DNA of 5,389 nucleotides from NCBI GenBank assembly GCA_947479995.1, contig CANKBT010000235.1, positions 1 to 5,389 of the forward strand, given 5' to 3'. The notes beneath the pieces are model-generated. The model made no database searches and was not told the DNA's origin. It was given only the letters and a program-made list of their open reading frames with translations. Of this stretch, positions 5,060 to 5,389 are shown in pieces. Positions within the stretch are counted from its first letter, which is position 1. Each line of letters starts with the position of its first letter. The stretch is from Frankiaceae bacterium (GTDB taxonomy: Bacteria; Actinomycetota; Actinomycetes; Mycobacteriales; SCTD01). The translations under genes were made by a program, and so were the position numbers.

Positions 5060-5389
5060 ATGCCGCACCGCCGCACCACCGCGATCGCCCTGCTCGCCGG
5101 CGCCGCCGCGCTCGCCGCCCCCGCTCCCGCGAGCGCCCAGGTGCTGCCCCTGCCGGTCGTGGGCCCGGTGCTCGGGCCGGTCGTCGGGCCGGTCGTCGGC
5201 GGGCTGCCCGTCCCGCTGCCGACGCCGCTGCTGCCGGCGCCGCCCGCGCCGACGGCCAGCCCGGCGCCCGCACCCACCGGCGGCCTGCTGGCCCCGGTGC
5301 TCCAGCCCGTGCTCGAGCCCGTCGTCGGGGTCCTGGCCCCGCCGGCCGCCGCCGCCCCGCCGCCCGCCGGCGCTCCCGCGCCGCAGCAG
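5060..5389 (+). CDS. Secreted Pro/Val/Ala-rich protein, 3' end beyond the window
   Basis: The 110 visible codons begin with a textbook Sec signal peptide: basic n-region (PHRR, residues 2-5), hydrophobic core (about 8-20), and a likely cleavage site after Ala26 (ASA before Gln27). The mature part is low complexity: VVGPVLGPVVGPVVGG-type repeats, then Pro/Ala-rich runs and a second repeat-like stretch (APVLQPVLEPVVG). No enzymatic domain is visible before the edge, so this may be a cell-wall or matrix linker region in front of an unseen domain, or an entirely low-complexity exported protein. Start ATG 5060 is supported by GAGGAG six bases upstream. It lies in the same frame as the radical SAM gene with no stop between them, which I take as coincidence or sequence error, because the segment between reads as antisense of a real gene. 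Confidence 0.75.
   Translation, partial: MPHRRTTAIALLAGAAALAAPAPASAQVLPLPVVGPVLGPVVGPVVGGLPVPLPTPLLPAPPAPTASPAPAPTGGLLAPVLQPVLEPVVGVLAPPAAAAPPPAGAPAPQQ
5162..5197 (+). repeat. 12-bp tandem repeats encoding GPVL/GPVV
   Basis: GGGCCGGTCGTC is perfectly repeated at 5174-5185 and 5186-5197, preceded by a diverged copy at 5162-5173. It encodes GPVL-GPVV-GPVV right after the signal peptide, a pattern typical of replication-slippage-prone linker sequence. Confidence 0.7.

Noticed and set aside
5162..5197. Short direct repeats as a possible CRISPR array.
   Set aside because: The 12-base units are adjacent, without spacers, in phase with codons and within a low-complexity coding region.
4882..5277. 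Minus-strand open frames opposite the secreted-protein gene, with Gly/Thr/Pro repeats.
   Set aside because: The repeats merely mirror the 12-bp units of the plus-strand gene, which has a signal peptide and a strong binding site.

Overview
The window is extremely G+C-rich, with codon third positions almost always G or C, frequent GTG starts and purine-rich (GAGG/AGGA) ribosome binding sites. Together with the [2Fe-2S]-type ferrochelatase and the Ala/Pro-rich proteins, this points to chromosomal DNA of a high-GC actinomycete-type bacterium (Actinomycetota, possibly Thermoleophilia-like). The genus cannot be fixed from sequence alone. I see no mobile element, tRNA, rRNA or CRISPR array.

Layout. 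(1) Minus strand, about 1-2755: a ferrochelatase (hemH/cpfC type, 364 aa) is followed through a GTGA stop/start overlap by a GH13 alpha-glucosidase (519 aa). Just beyond lies the probable 5' end of a third minus-strand gene that leaves the window. (2) Plus strand, 2808-3017: a 69-aa membrane-hairpin protein, divergent from hemH and followed at once by a stem-loop. (3) Plus strand, from 3119: a radical SAM enzyme with a SPASM-type auxiliary-cluster domain and a C-terminal Ig-like domain resembling the bacterial NBR1/FW type. (4) Minus strand, 4550-4945: an unrecognised 131-aa protein, convergent with the radical SAM gene. (5) Plus strand, from 5060: the 5' end of a secreted Pro/Val-rich protein with a clear signal peptide, cut by the window edge.

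The most notable points are these. The radical SAM enzyme carries an Ig-like domain usually associated with surface or extracellular proteins. Its frame has no stop anywhere between 3119 and 5389: it runs antisense through the 131-aa gene and enters the secreted-protein gene in phase. A TAG one base out of frame at 4551-4553 lies in a CTAG palindrome shared with the opposing gene's stop, so a one-base sequence error or a real frameshift near 4500-4550 is likely. A small Trp-rich membrane ORF sits just upstream of the radical SAM gene and is worth testing as its partner or substrate. Three of the genes carry 12-bp tandem repeats near their N-termini.

How the genes work together: ferrochelatase and alpha-glucosidase look co-translated although their pathways (haem and alpha-glucan/maltose use) are unrelated. 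The plus-strand genes show no recognisable pathway. A link between the radical SAM enzyme and its neighbours is a hypothesis only.
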